DNA of 64,000 nucleotides, from the NCBI GenBank assembly GCA_016458225.1, contig JAEMGR010000030.1:1-64000 (forward strand). Reading direction: 5' to 3'. Source of the DNA: Myxococcaceae bacterium JPH2. Lineage in GTDB: Bacteria; Myxococcota; Myxococcia; Myxococcales; Myxococcaceae. The notes below the pieces were generated by a model. That model saw only the letters and a program-made list of their open reading frames with translations. It ran no database searches and was not told where the DNA came from. How positions within the stretch are numbered: position 1 is the first letter of the stretch; each line of letters starts with the position of its first letter. This document shows, piece after piece, positions 12,449 through 21,427 of the stretch. The translations under genes and the position numbers were made by a program.

Positions 12449-12940
12449 TCAGCGCTGCTGATCCCAGGTGTCCTCGTGCGTCACGCCACCATTGGTGAAG
12501 GTCCAATTGATGGTGTGGAACACGAAGGTGATCTCCTCCATGGGCGGGTGGTTCGTGCTGGTGGGCACGAACGCATCCGGCACCGTCTGGTGGATGCTGG
12601 CGATACGCGCCTGCTTGATGGACACCGTGTAGAACTGCTCGGTGGTTCCATCACCCGTGGGGTTCGGCCGGAAGAACTTGAAGGTGCCCTCGATGACCTG
12701 GTTCTCGGCGAGGGCCTTCATGAGCAGCGGCGAGGACTTGTCGATCCGCTTGCGGATGACGAGCGGCTGATACTGACGGCGGCCCGTCGCCAGGCCGGAG
12801 CCCGCCTCGCGATTGGTCTTGACCTCCTGGTTATAAGAGACGCACTCGATGGAGCCCTCGCGGCCCAGGCTCTTCTGCGTGCTCTCGCCCTGGATGTCCT
12901 GCCCATTCGCCTTCAGGAACAAATGTACTGTTTCGGCCAT
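12449..12940 (-). CDS. hcp: Type VI secretion tube protein Hcp (TssD)
   Basis: A 163-residue Hcp protein, the inner tube that stacks as hexamers in the sheath and is expelled with effectors. It begins AETVHLFLKANGQDIQGEST and shows the family blocks REGSIECVSYNQEV, RRQYQPLVIRKRIDKSSPLL and a terminal HTINWTFTNGGVTHEDTW. There is no C-terminal extension, so it is a structural Hcp and not an evolved one. GAGGT lies ~9 nt before the ATG. The 115-nt space before it contains two hairpins (see 12960-13004), placing hcp behind a possible processing or attenuation site. That fits the much higher dose of Hcp needed. Confidence 0.97.
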   Translation of the reverse strand: MAETVHLFLKANGQDIQGESTQKSLGREGSIECVSYNQEVKTNREAGSGLATGRRQYQPLVIRKRIDKSSPLLMKALAENQVIEGTFKFFRPNPTGDGTTEQFYTVSIKQARIASIHQTVPDAFVPTSTNHPPMEEITFVFHTINWTFTNGGVTHEDTWDQQR

Positions 12941-12959
12941 TCGCGTGACCTCGTGCAGT

Positions 12960-13004
12960 GCGCGCGGTGGCGCGCGGTTTGAACCAGACTCACCGCGAGT
13001 CTGG
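12960..13004 (-). promoter_or_regulatory. Two hairpins between tssC and hcp
   Basis: Two perfect stems lie in the leader of hcp. Positions 12984-12991 and 12997-13104 side bases 12997-13004 pair over 8 bp (CCAGACTC with GAGTCTGG) around a 5-nt loop. Positions 12960-12965 and 12970-12975 pair over 6 bp (GCGCGC) around GGTG. Neither is followed by a T run on the minus strand. They may be an RNA-stability or processing element that lets hcp mRNA accumulate separately, or a weak attenuator. The function is inferred. Confidence 0.4.
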
Positions 13005-13055
13005 GTGTGACAGAGCCCTTAGCCTAGATGGAGATACCGACGTGAAGAGACGGGC

Positions 13056-14534
13056 TCACTCCTTGTCCAACTTGCCAATCAAAGACAGCGTGAAGGACGC
13101 GCCCATGTACTTGAAGTGGGGGCGAACCTGGAGGCTGCACCGGTACCAGCCCGGCTGACCCTCCACGTCCTCGACGGTGATGCGCGCGGCGCGCAGCGGA
13201 CGGCGCGAGCGCACCGCGGGCGCCGGGTCGTCCATGTCCGCGATGTACTGGCTGATCCAGTGGTTGAGCTCGCGCTCCAGATCAGACTTCTCCTTCCAGC
13301 TTCCAATCTGCTCGCGCTGGAGCACTTTGATGTAGTGCGCCAGGCGGGTCATGATGAACATGTACGGAAGCTGCGTGCCCAGGCGGTAGTTGGTCTCCGC
13401 CGACTTGCCCTCGGGCGTGTTGCCGAAGAACTTGGGCTTCTGCGCCGAGTTCGCGCTGAAGAACGCCGCGTTGTCCGCGTCCTTGCGGAACACCAGGCCG
13501 ATGAGGCCCTCCTCGGACAGCTCGTACTCGCGCCGCTCGGTGAGCAGGACCTCGGTGGGAATCTTCGTCTGCAACTCCCCCATGGCCTCGTACTGGTGCA
13601 GGGGCAGGTTCTCCACCGCGCCGCCGGACTGCGGGCCGATGATGTTCGGGCTCCAGCGGAACTTGGCGAACGAGTCCGTCACGCGCGTGGCGAACGCCGT
13701 GGAGGCGTAGCCCCACAGGTACTTCTCGTGGGAGCCGACGACCTCCTCGCTGAAGTTGAAGGCCTTCACGGGAATCGTCTTCTCGCCGTACGGCAGGCGC
13801 AGCAGGAAGCGCGGCAGGCACAGGCCCACGTAGCGCGCGTCCTCGCTCTCGCGGAACGAGTGCCACCGGGCGTACTGCGGGCCCTCGAACAGGGACTTGA
13901 GGTCCTTGAGGTCCGGCAGCTTCGTGAAGCTCTCCTCGCCGAACATCTCCGGGCTGGCGTTGGCGATGAAGGGCGCGTGCGACATGGCCGCCACGGACGC
14001 GCACTTGCGCAAGAGCTCCATGTCCTGCGGGCCGGTGCCGAAGTCGTAGTTGCCGCACAGCAGGCCGTAGGGCTTGCCGCCGAAGACGCCGTATTCGTTC
14101 GAATAGGCAATCTTGTACATGCCGGACTTGACGACCTCGGGCGAGTCCTCGAAGTCCTTCTGCAGGTCTTCCTTGGAGAGGTTGAGCATCTCCACGCGGG
14201 TGTTCTCGCGGAAGTCCACCCGGTCCACGAGGAACTTCAGCGAGCGCCACGCCGACTCCAGCTTCTGGAACTCGGGGACGTGGAGGATTTCATTGACCTG
14301 CGAGCTCAGCCGCTTGTCGATCTCCGCGATCATCGCGTCGACGAGCGCCTTGTCCACCCGCTCCTCGGAGCGGTTGGGTGCCAGCATTTCCGTGATGAAG
14401 GCTTGCACGCCGCGGCGGGCGACGTCGTAGCCCTCGTCCTTCGGCTTGAGCTTGGCCTCGGAAAGAATCTCGTCGAGCAGGGATACGTCAGCGACGTTGC
14501 CCGTGGACTTCGAAAGTTGGGTCTCGGTTCCCAT
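13056..14534 (-). CDS. tssC: Type VI secretion contractile sheath large subunit TssC
   Basis: A 492-residue TssC (VipB/EvpB) protein that forms the contractile sheath with TssB. Family blocks are visible: VNEILHVPEFQKLESAWRSL, YKIAYSNEYGVFGGKPYGLL, the SHAPFIANASPEMFGEESF segment and a C-terminal RITVEDVEGQPGWYRCSLQV stretch with HFKYMGASFTLSLIGKLDKE. It directly follows tssB with a 26-nt gap, the usual order, and precedes hcp. The start ATG at 14534 leaves the typical acidic, poorly ordered N-terminal ~50 residues. No anomalies seen. Confidence 0.97.
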   Translation of the reverse strand: MGTETQLSKSTGNVADVSLLDEILSEAKLKPKDEGYDVARRGVQAFITEMLAPNRSEERVDKALVDAMIAEIDKRLSSQVNEILHVPEFQKLESAWRSLKFLVDRVDFRENTRVEMLNLSKEDLQKDFEDSPEVVKSGMYKIAYSNEYGVFGGKPYGLLCGNYDFGTGPQDMELLRKCASVAAMSHAPFIANASPEMFGEESFTKLPDLKDLKSLFEGPQYARWHSFRESEDARYVGLCLPRFLLRLPYGEKTIPVKAFNFSEEVVGSHEKYLWGYASTAFATRVTDSFAKFRWSPNIIGPQSGGAVENLPLHQYEAMGELQTKIPTEVLLTERREYELSEEGLIGLVFRKDADNAAFFSANSAQKPKFFGNTPEGKSAETNYRLGTQLPYMFIMTRLAHYIKVLQREQIGSWKEKSDLERELNHWISQYIADMDDPAPAVRSRRPLRAARITVEDVEGQPGWYRCSLQVRPHFKYMGASFTLSLIGKLDKE

Positions 14535-14560
14535 GGTGTTTTGAGTTCCCCCGCGAATGA

Positions 14561-15061
14561 TTACTTGGACTCGGCTTCGGTCTTGAGGCCCAGCTCCTGG
14601 ATCAACTTCTTGCGGCCTTCCTCGTCGTTCAGCAGGGTCTGCAGCTTCTTGCGGAACGCGGGCAGGTTGCCCAGGGGGCCCTTGAGCGCGTTGAGCGCCG
14701 AGCGCAGCTCCAGGAGCTTCTTCAGCTCGGGGACCTGGTTGACGATGCTCTCCGGCGCGAAGTCCGAGAGGTTCTTGAACTGGAGCGACACGTTCAGGGT
14801 CGCGCCCGCCTCGCTGGAGAGCTTGTCCGCCGCCGTGAGGCTGACCTTCAGATTCTGCTGGGCCATGACCTCGTTGAAGTTGGACTTGTCCACGTTGATG
14901 GGCGCGCGCTGCTCCACGGGCCGAGCATCCTGCTGGCCGGTGAAGTCACCCATCATCAGGACCTTCAGGGGCAGTTCCACCTGCTCCTGAGCGTTCCCCG
15001 TGGCGGGCTTGTAGATGATGTTGACGCGCTCGGTTGGGGCGACAGAACTCTCTTTGCTCAT
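14561..15061 (-). CDS. tssB: Type VI secretion contractile sheath small subunit TssB
   Basis: A 166-residue TssB (VipA) protein. It contains the family pattern RVNIIYKPATGNAQEQVELPLKVLMMGDFTG and the INVDKSNFNEVMAQQNLKV block, followed by the LKNLSDFAPESIVNQVPELK-type region that wraps around TssC. The C-terminal helix (RKLIQELGLK) is where ClpV-recognised elements usually lie in this system. It sits 84 nt after the tssA stop and 26 nt before tssC. Length is normal. Confidence 0.97.
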   Translation of the reverse strand: MSKESSVAPTERVNIIYKPATGNAQEQVELPLKVLMMGDFTGQQDARPVEQRAPINVDKSNFNEVMAQQNLKVSLTAADKLSSEAGATLNVSLQFKNLSDFAPESIVNQVPELKKLLELRSALNALKGPLGNLPAFRKKLQTLLNDEEGRKKLIQELGLKTEAESK

Positions 15062-15145
15062 CTGCGGCTTTCTCCTTGGGTGTATCGGTAAAGACGCGGG
15101 CGTCGCATGGAGGGGGAGCTTCGCCGCGGGACCATCGGGTTGCTT

Positions 15146-16828
15146 CTACTGACGCACGCGCAGTGCAGCGGTGGGGTCCAGCTGCGAAAGGCGACGATAG
15201 CGGTTTCGAACTTTGACTGACAACCAAGCCCCCTCGACATCCGTCTGTGTTGCAGTGTGAGTGGACAGCCAGCCTTCAAGGCACGCCGCGGCGAGCGCGG
15301 GTTCCCACGCATCCAGGGAGTGTGAGCTGACTTCAGCGTCCAACGCTTCGAACAAGGCGCGGGCGAGCGGCAACAATCCCGCGTTCGCGGCCTGTCTCGC
15401 CAGGGCCAGGCGCGCCGCGAAGCGCTCACGACCCGTGAGGGTGGAGGCCACGGTGGCTTGAAGTCTCGCAATGGCATCCGCGAGCTGACCTGAGTCCGCG
15501 AGCGCGCGCGCCTCGTCCTCCAGGGCCTGTGTGTTACCGCTGCCTGACATTGCCAGGGGCGCCGCGGGCGGCAGCGTCAGCGCCACCGGTGCCCGCGGTG
15601 CTGGGGCCGGGGCGCTGGAGCGCAGCACCTCCGTGCGCAGCCACGCGTGGGTGGCCTCGTCCGTCAGCGGCGAGCCATCCGAGGCGAGCAGCGTCTCCGC
15701 CCCGGGAAGGCGACGCAGCAGGATGCCCAGCTCCATCACGGTGGTGTGACGGGCCGCCGCATGCGACGCGCCGAGTCCTGTCAGGGCCTCCACGGTGAAC
15801 CGGTGCAGCGTGAGCGCGAAGCGGTGCTGCTGCAGCGCGGACTCGGCCTCGTCCAGCACCTCGCTCCAGCGCGCGTGGCTGGCCATGGTCTCCAGCCGTG
15901 TCGTCAACGCGGCGGGCAAGGGCGCCAGGACGGTGTTCCCCTGGGCGTTCGCAGTCGGAAGCGCGGACAGGTGGAGCCACAGCCCCATGCGCTGGAGCCG
16001 GTATGCGAGCGGATCCGCCGAACTCGCGCGCCGCAGCGTCGTGGCGGCCCCGAGCAGCGCGGCGCCCACGTTGCGCAGGAAGTCCGTGGCGCCCTCGGCC
16101 GTGACGGGCGGCTGGCTCGGCGGCGCGGGCAGCTCCACCCGCGTCGGCGTCGGCGTCGCGACGGGCGCGGGCGCGGGCGCGGCGGGCGAAGGTGCGGGGG
16201 GCGAGGCCATCGCCGCGGGCGCCTCGGGGGTGGGGGCCCGGGCGGGAGGTGCCTCTTGGGGCAGGCCCGCGCGCAGCCGCGCGATGGCGTCATTCAGCGT
16301 GCCGAACGTGGGCGCCTGGTCCGCGAAGCGCTGGCGCGACACCTCGGCGAGCTTGCGCGCGGACTGCGCGAGGGACTCCAGGCTCGCCGCGTCCACCTGC
16401 GCGGCGGGCAGGGCCGGGAGCATCCGCGCGAGTCGGTCCACCAGCCACGTCACCGCGTTGGCCCGGCCCTTGAGTCGCTTCAGCTCGGGGAAGAGGTCCG
16501 CCCAGTAGCGCTCGCTCAGCTCGCTCAGCAGGCTCAAGCCCACGGCGGCGCCGGACAGGCCCTGTGTGGAGAAGAGGCCGTAGCCCAGGTACGCCGCGAG
16601 CCACAGGTCCTTGGTGGTGTGCTGGAGCAGGCCGCTGGCGCCCACCACGACATCGTCCCAGCGCACCGGCTCGCCCGCGGGAGACTCCAGCCGCGCCACC
16701 TCGGCCGCCACCGCCTCGTAGGCGGGGTCGTGCTTGGCCGGCACGCCCGCGGGAGCGCCACCCTGGATGGGCTCCACCCAGGGGCGGACTCGCGCTCGCA
16801 GTTCTTCGAGGGTGACGGCGGTGGACAT
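15146..16828 (-). CDS. tssA: Type VI secretion assembly protein TssA
   Basis: A 560-residue TssA with an ImpA N-terminal domain (~1-190: VRPWVEPIQGG, PAYEAVAAEVARL, WDDVVVGASGLLQHTTKDLWLAAYL). A Pro/Ala-rich linker (~205-260) is followed by a long helical C-terminal half, matching long TssA forms that have a middle and an oligomerising C-terminal part. TssA primes tail-tube and sheath assembly at the baseplate and then rides on the distal end. The ATG at 16828 is chosen because it gives the conserved STAVTLEELRARVRPW start. The frame is open further upstream but lies inside tagF and reads as low-complexity Arg/Ser/Pro. It starts 11 nt after tagF ends. Confidence 0.9.
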   Translation of the reverse strand: MSTAVTLEELRARVRPWVEPIQGGAPAGVPAKHDPAYEAVAAEVARLESPAGEPVRWDDVVVGASGLLQHTTKDLWLAAYLGYGLFSTQGLSGAAVGLSLLSELSERYWADLFPELKRLKGRANAVTWLVDRLARMLPALPAAQVDAASLESLAQSARKLAEVSRQRFADQAPTFGTLNDAIARLRAGLPQEAPPARAPTPEAPAAMASPPAPSPAAPAPAPVATPTPTRVELPAPPSQPPVTAEGATDFLRNVGAALLGAATTLRRASSADPLAYRLQRMGLWLHLSALPTANAQGNTVLAPLPAALTTRLETMASHARWSEVLDEAESALQQHRFALTLHRFTVEALTGLGASHAAARHTTVMELGILLRRLPGAETLLASDGSPLTDEATHAWLRTEVLRSSAPAPAPRAPVALTLPPAAPLAMSGSGNTQALEDEARALADSGQLADAIARLQATVASTLTGRERFAARLALARQAANAGLLPLARALFEALDAEVSSHSLDAWEPALAAACLEGWLSTHTATQTDVEGAWLSVKVRNRYRRLSQLDPTAALRVRQ

Positions 16829-16838
16829 GGTGCGGTTC

Positions 16839-17771
16839 TCAGCGCGCGAGTGCGCGCAGGAGGTGTTCGAGCGAGGTGGTGGGTGAGTCGATGACTTGTC
16901 GCTGCGTGGCGGAGAGCGCGGCGCGGGCCTGGGCGAGCGCGGCGGGGCGCTCGGTGCGCAGGGGCCACACCTGCGCGCCAGGGCGCGAGGGCTGGGCCAG
17001 GTGGAGGAAGTAGGACGGCGTGGCCGCGCCCAGACACAGGAGCAGGCGAGGCGCGTCACCCTCGGACCAGAAGAAGGCGGGAGGCAGCGTGTTCCACTTC
17101 AGCAGGCGCGTGGCCAGCTCCAGCCACGGCACGGGCCCCACCTTCGCGGACAAGGGGCAGTCCAGCCCCACGGTGGCGGCGGACTGCTCGCGGCCTCGCT
17201 CACCGGCGCACGCGGTGAGGAAGGTGTGCAGCGCGTAGTAGCGGCCGCCATCGGGCGTGCCCTCGACGATGGGGCTGAGCAGCTCCGCGGGGCCGTGGCC
17301 CGTCAGCGCGCCCACGCGCAGTCGCTCCGCGGTCCCCAGGTCTCCGGGGCCGGGCAGGGGCAGCGCGGTGGCGTGCTCCAAGAGCGGCGTCACTTCCATC
17401 TCGGCCGCGCGCTCGACCAGCGCGGTGGCCGCCTGGAAGAAGGGCCGGAAGCCCTCCGGCACGAGCGCGCCGCGGCCCGCGACGACATTGCTGGGCACCT
17501 CGGCGAACACGGCGAGCGGGAAGTCTCGGCCCACGCTGTCGCGGCTGGGCGCCATCAAGCCCACGAGCACCTGCTTCGCGCCGGGGAGCGTGAAGACGAA
17601 GCGCACGGGCTGGGAGGGCAAGGCCACCCGCGCCCGCCGCGCACGCTCCACGCCTTCCTCCAGCCACCCATGCAGGCGCAGCGCGAGGGGCGTGGCCGCG
17701 TGCAGGCGGATGAACTCCGCCTGACGGGGCGTCTTGCCCAACAGCCCGATGCGCGACGAGGACTCCGCCAT
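16839..17771 (-). CDS. tagF: Type VI secretion-associated protein TagF
   Basis: A 310-residue protein with the TagF (DUF2094) N-terminal signature IGLLGKTPRQAEFIRL, a variant of the usual GLFGKLPxxGDF, then VRFVFTLPGAKQVLVGLMAPSRDSVGRDFPLAVF. In studied systems TagF represses type VI secretion after translation by sequestering Fha or acting with the PpkA/PppA threonine phosphorylation pathway. No ppkA, pppA or fha gene is present in this window, so either they lie elsewhere or TagF acts alone. Its ATG shares the A of the tssM stop (TGATG), indicating translational coupling. The C-terminal ~150 residues are less conserved. Confidence 0.85.
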   Translation of the reverse strand: MAESSSRIGLLGKTPRQAEFIRLHAATPLALRLHGWLEEGVERARRARVALPSQPVRFVFTLPGAKQVLVGLMAPSRDSVGRDFPLAVFAEVPSNVVAGRGALVPEGFRPFFQAATALVERAAEMEVTPLLEHATALPLPGPGDLGTAERLRVGALTGHGPAELLSPIVEGTPDGGRYYALHTFLTACAGERGREQSAATVGLDCPLSAKVGPVPWLELATRLLKWNTLPPAFFWSEGDAPRLLLCLGAATPSYFLHLAQPSRPGAQVWPLRTERPAALAQARAALSATQRQVIDSPTTSLEHLLRALAR

Positions 17772-20700
17772 CAGGGTGACCCATCAGCGGACAGCAGCTC
17801 GCCGCCACAGCCGGACTTGTTGCGCGAGATTCCGCGCGGCGGCTGTAGGCCGGGGTCGCGGAAGATGGCGAGCAGCTTGGACGTGTTGCCAGCCAGGCCG
17901 AAGAACGGGTTCGCGGTGCGCTCCGGCCGGAAGTCGATGGCGAGCAGCGCGCCGTTCATCTCCTCCACCTCCCACGTGGCGGTGAAGTAGCGGCCGTCCG
18001 CGCTCGGCTCGATTCGCTTCACGCGCTCGAGCAGGCGGAAGAGGCCCCACTCACCCGGCTCGTCGATGTCCGCCGTGGCGCCCCCCGCGTTCTCCACGTG
18101 GATGTGCGCGCCCAGCTTCCCCGCCTGCCCGGGCCAGATCATCTGCTTCCACTGCGTATCCGGGCCGTTGCGGTACATCTCGTCCGTACCGTCCAGCGTG
18201 AGGGTGATGGAGGAGATCTCCGACGCGGACGTGTCCGCGGACGTTCCCGCGCGGACGCGCACCTGGAAGCGCACGAGCGGATCCACCGTGTCCCCGCCGG
18301 GGAACAGCGTGGTGGCCAGCGCGCCGCTCTTCTCCAGGAAGTTGAGCAGGTCCGGCCGGTACATGTTCGTGCCCGAGCTGGTGAACTCCCACTTGCGGCC
18401 CGTCTGGACCACGTCCTCCAGGAGCTGCTCCTTGACGAACTTGCGCACGGTGCCGCCCTCGGGGCGCAGGTACTCGGCCACCTCGGGCAGCGGCGCGTCC
18501 TTCTGCGAGCTCTTCACGAAGGGATAGCGGTTGAGGAACGACTGCGCGAAGGGCGCGACGATCTGCTCGCACCACAGCTTGCTCTTGCCCTCGGCCACGC
18601 CGCGGAAGACGACGCTGCGCATCTCCTGGAACGGCGGCAAGAGGAGCCGCTCGAAGATGGCGGTGTTGCCCTCCTGCTTGCGCACGAGCAGCTCCACCGT
18701 GTCGCGCGTGGACTTGATCTTGTCGAGCAGCTTGCCGGCCTCGGAGGGCTTGTCCTTCACCTCCAGGAGCGTGAGCTGCACGAGCGCGAGCTGGTCCTGA
18801 TAGAAGTCCAGCGGGGTGAGCTTCTCCTGCTGGTCCTCGGTGGGCGACGCCTCGGTGGTGAAGCGGACGATGGACGCGAACTCCCGCTCCACGTCGCGCG
18901 CCGTCTTCTCCTTCTCCCCCGAGGGCGAGTCCGGATCGACGAGCTCCCGGCGCGCCTCCACCTTCTCCTCGCCCTTCTTGAACAGCCCCGCCAGCGCCTT
19001 GCCCACGCCGCTGCTGCTGGCCGCCGCGGGCACCTCGCGCTTCTCCAGCTGCGCGTTGTAGGTGACGGAGCGGAACAGCCGGCCATACGGCGGCGGCTTG
19101 CCGCGCGTGAGGTTGGCCAGCAGCTCCTCGGTCTGCGACAGGTCCTCGGGGGACTGCACGCGGATGGCGTTGAGGAAGTCGGTCCACTCCTGGATGTACG
19201 CCTCGAAGTAGCGCGTGCGCAGCTCGCGCCGCGACTGCTCCTCGTTCAGCTTGTCGTCGCGATCCAACACCCAGGCCTGCCGGTCGCGGAACGCGCTGTC
19301 CAGCCGCTGGCGCACCACCTGCTCGTAGGCGTTGCGCGTGAAGGCGCCGCGCACGCGCTTGTCCGCGTGCATCTGCGGCATGGCGCCCACCAGCTGCTCC
19401 AGCGTCACGTCCGGGTACTCGTTGCTCACGTTGGCCACGAGCTGCGCCAGCTCCAGCCGCACCAGGGGCACGTTGTTGAGCGAGCGCCGCGCGCCGCGCA
19501 CCACGTTGGTGTTGCGCCGGAACGCCATGCCCGTGTCGCCCGCGAGCATCTGGATGTACGTGGCCGCGTGCTTGGTGACGGCCTCCATGTTCGCGTCGCC
19601 GCGCACGTTCTTCCAGTGGCTGACAATCTGCCGCACCAGCCACTCCTGCTGCTGCTCATCCAGCTCGGGCTCGCGCTGGTCGCGCGGCTGGGTGACGAGC
19701 AGGTACAGCTTCAGGTCCTCGAAGTACTGGCGGTACTCCTCGAAGTGCTGGCGGTAGTCCGCCTCGCTCTTGATCTCCAGCAGGTTGGGGTTCTTGCCGA
19801 ACAGGTCCAGGCCCTGCTCGATGCGCTCGAACTGCTGACCCAGCAGCACCCGCCGGAGCGCCGTGTTGTAGAAGGACTGCGCGGGCGCCAGCAGCCGCTC
19901 GCCCTGATACATGCCGAAGCGCATGTAGAAGGCCGCGCCGTGGTCCCGGTCCTCGGTGAGCCGCTGCAGCTCCTGACGCAGCGGCGTGAGGTCCTCCACG
20001 CGCTGGATGTCATCGCGCGGATCCAACGTCACGCGGGTGATGGCGTCCTTGACGTCGTTGGCCAGCGAGAGGTTCTGGAAATAGGAGAGGGTGGGCAAGA
20101 GCAGGAAGAAGACGGTGGCCGCGAAGGCCGCGCTCGCCAGGACGAGCCGCCGCCGCCGCACGCGCGCCTCCTCGAGCGAGCTGCGCACGGCCATCTTCTG
20201 GTCCAGGAACATCACCTTGGTGAAGACGTCCCAGAGGAAGTAGCTGCGGCCCTCCGTGGCGCCCTCCACCTGGGGCTTGCCGTTGGTGCTTCCGAACAGG
20301 TCCGCCGCCGTGGGGGACACCTTCTCCACCGCGCGCAGGTCCTGCGTGCCGCTCGTGAAGTACAGGCCGCGGAACACCGGCGTGTCCTGGAACACGTTCT
20401 CCAGGAACAGCGGCTGGAGCATCTCCGTGAGGTTCTTGCGGAGCGAGTCGAAGCGCTGCGGGAACTGGTAGATGCGCTCGCGCGTCTCCAGCCGTCGCTC
20501 CTGGCCCAGCCGCCGCAGGGCGCGCTGCTCCACCACGTTGAGCATCTCGTCGAAGCGCTCGCGGAACAGGTCCGTGCTCGCCTCGGCGCGCTGCTCCATG
20601 GGGACGGTGAAGCCCCAGATTTGTCCGCGCTCCACGCGCGACAGGTCCGAGAACATCTCCACGAAGCCGGGCAACAGGTCGCACTTGGTGACGACCACGT

Positions 20701-21427
20701 ACACGGGCACCAGCATCTTCAGCCGCGTGGTGATTTCATCCAGGCGCTCGCGGATGGTCTGGCCCATCTCGCCCACCGCCTGTGGATCCGCGCCCATCAG
20801 CTCGCTGACGCTGATGGCCACGATGAGGCCGTTGATGGGGCGGCTGGGGCGGTGGTTGGACACCGTGTCCAGGAAGGCGAGCCACTCGGGGCGATCCTCC
20901 TCGCCCGAGGTGTAGCGGCCGGCCGTGTCGAGGATGACGGCCTCGTTGGTGAGCCACCAGTCGCAGTTGCGCGTGCCGCCCACGCCCCGGATGCCGCCGC
21001 CGCGCGCGGACAGGTAGGGGAACTTCAGGCCCGAGTTGCGCAGCGCCGTCGTCTTGCCCGCGCCCGGCGGTCCGATGATGAGGTACCAGGGCAGCACGGC
21101 GAGCGCGTCCTTGCCACCGCGCGCCAGCTTGGAGGCCTTGAGCGCCTCCACCGCCTTGGTGAACTCGCCCTGCATCGCCTTGATTTCGGGCTGCAGGTCC
21201 GGCCGCACCGTCTTGGCCTGTTCCTCGGCCTGCTCGGCGAGCGCGTCCTCCAGCTTGGCGGCGGCCCGGCGCGAGCGGATGCGCTTGATGAGCAGCATCA
21301 CCCCGGCCACCAGCGCCGTGAGCACCGCGGCGGCGATCGCCACCAGCTGCCAGGGGACGCCCAGCTGGGTGACGGCCGCCCACGACACGCCGGCCAGTCC
21401 CATCAGATACAGGAGGAAGGGCATCAC
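17771..21427 (-). CDS. tssM: Type VI secretion membrane-complex protein TssM (IcmF)
   Basis: A 1218-residue inner-membrane protein of the IcmF/VasK family. Two membrane helices at the N-terminus (~3-46), a cytoplasmic NTPase-like domain with Walker A GPPGAGKT (119-126) and DTAGRY (switch), a third membrane segment near residue 430-450 (LASAAFAATVFFLLLPTLSYF), then a ~770-residue periplasmic part ending in the TssM C-terminal beta domain. It links TssL in the inner membrane with TssJ in the outer membrane. The retained Walker A suggests nucleotide binding, which varies among TssM proteins. It overlaps tssL by 4 nt upstream and tagF by 1 nt downstream. Confidence 0.97.
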   Translation of the reverse strand: MMPFLLYLMGLAGVSWAAVTQLGVPWQLVAIAAAVLTALVAGVMLLIKRIRSRRAAAKLEDALAEQAEEQAKTVRPDLQPEIKAMQGEFTKAVEALKASKLARGGKDALAVLPWYLIIGPPGAGKTTALRNSGLKFPYLSARGGGIRGVGGTRNCDWWLTNEAVILDTAGRYTSGEEDRPEWLAFLDTVSNHRPSRPINGLIVAISVSELMGADPQAVGEMGQTIRERLDEITTRLKMLVPVYVVVTKCDLLPGFVEMFSDLSRVERGQIWGFTVPMEQRAEASTDLFRERFDEMLNVVEQRALRRLGQERRLETRERIYQFPQRFDSLRKNLTEMLQPLFLENVFQDTPVFRGLYFTSGTQDLRAVEKVSPTAADLFGSTNGKPQVEGATEGRSYFLWDVFTKVMFLDQKMAVRSSLEEARVRRRRLVLASAAFAATVFFLLLPTLSYFQNLSLANDVKDAITRVTLDPRDDIQRVEDLTPLRQELQRLTEDRDHGAAFYMRFGMYQGERLLAPAQSFYNTALRRVLLGQQFERIEQGLDLFGKNPNLLEIKSEADYRQHFEEYRQYFEDLKLYLLVTQPRDQREPELDEQQQEWLVRQIVSHWKNVRGDANMEAVTKHAATYIQMLAGDTGMAFRRNTNVVRGARRSLNNVPLVRLELAQLVANVSNEYPDVTLEQLVGAMPQMHADKRVRGAFTRNAYEQVVRQRLDSAFRDRQAWVLDRDDKLNEEQSRRELRTRYFEAYIQEWTDFLNAIRVQSPEDLSQTEELLANLTRGKPPPYGRLFRSVTYNAQLEKREVPAAASSSGVGKALAGLFKKGEEKVEARRELVDPDSPSGEKEKTARDVEREFASIVRFTTEASPTEDQQEKLTPLDFYQDQLALVQLTLLEVKDKPSEAGKLLDKIKSTRDTVELLVRKQEGNTAIFERLLLPPFQEMRSVVFRGVAEGKSKLWCEQIVAPFAQSFLNRYPFVKSSQKDAPLPEVAEYLRPEGGTVRKFVKEQLLEDVVQTGRKWEFTSSGTNMYRPDLLNFLEKSGALATTLFPGGDTVDPLVRFQVRVRAGTSADTSASEISSITLTLDGTDEMYRNGPDTQWKQMIWPGQAGKLGAHIHVENAGGATADIDEPGEWGLFRLLERVKRIEPSADGRYFTATWEVEEMNGALLAIDFRPERTANPFFGLAGNTSKLLAIFRDPGLQPPRGISRNKSGCGGELLSADGSP

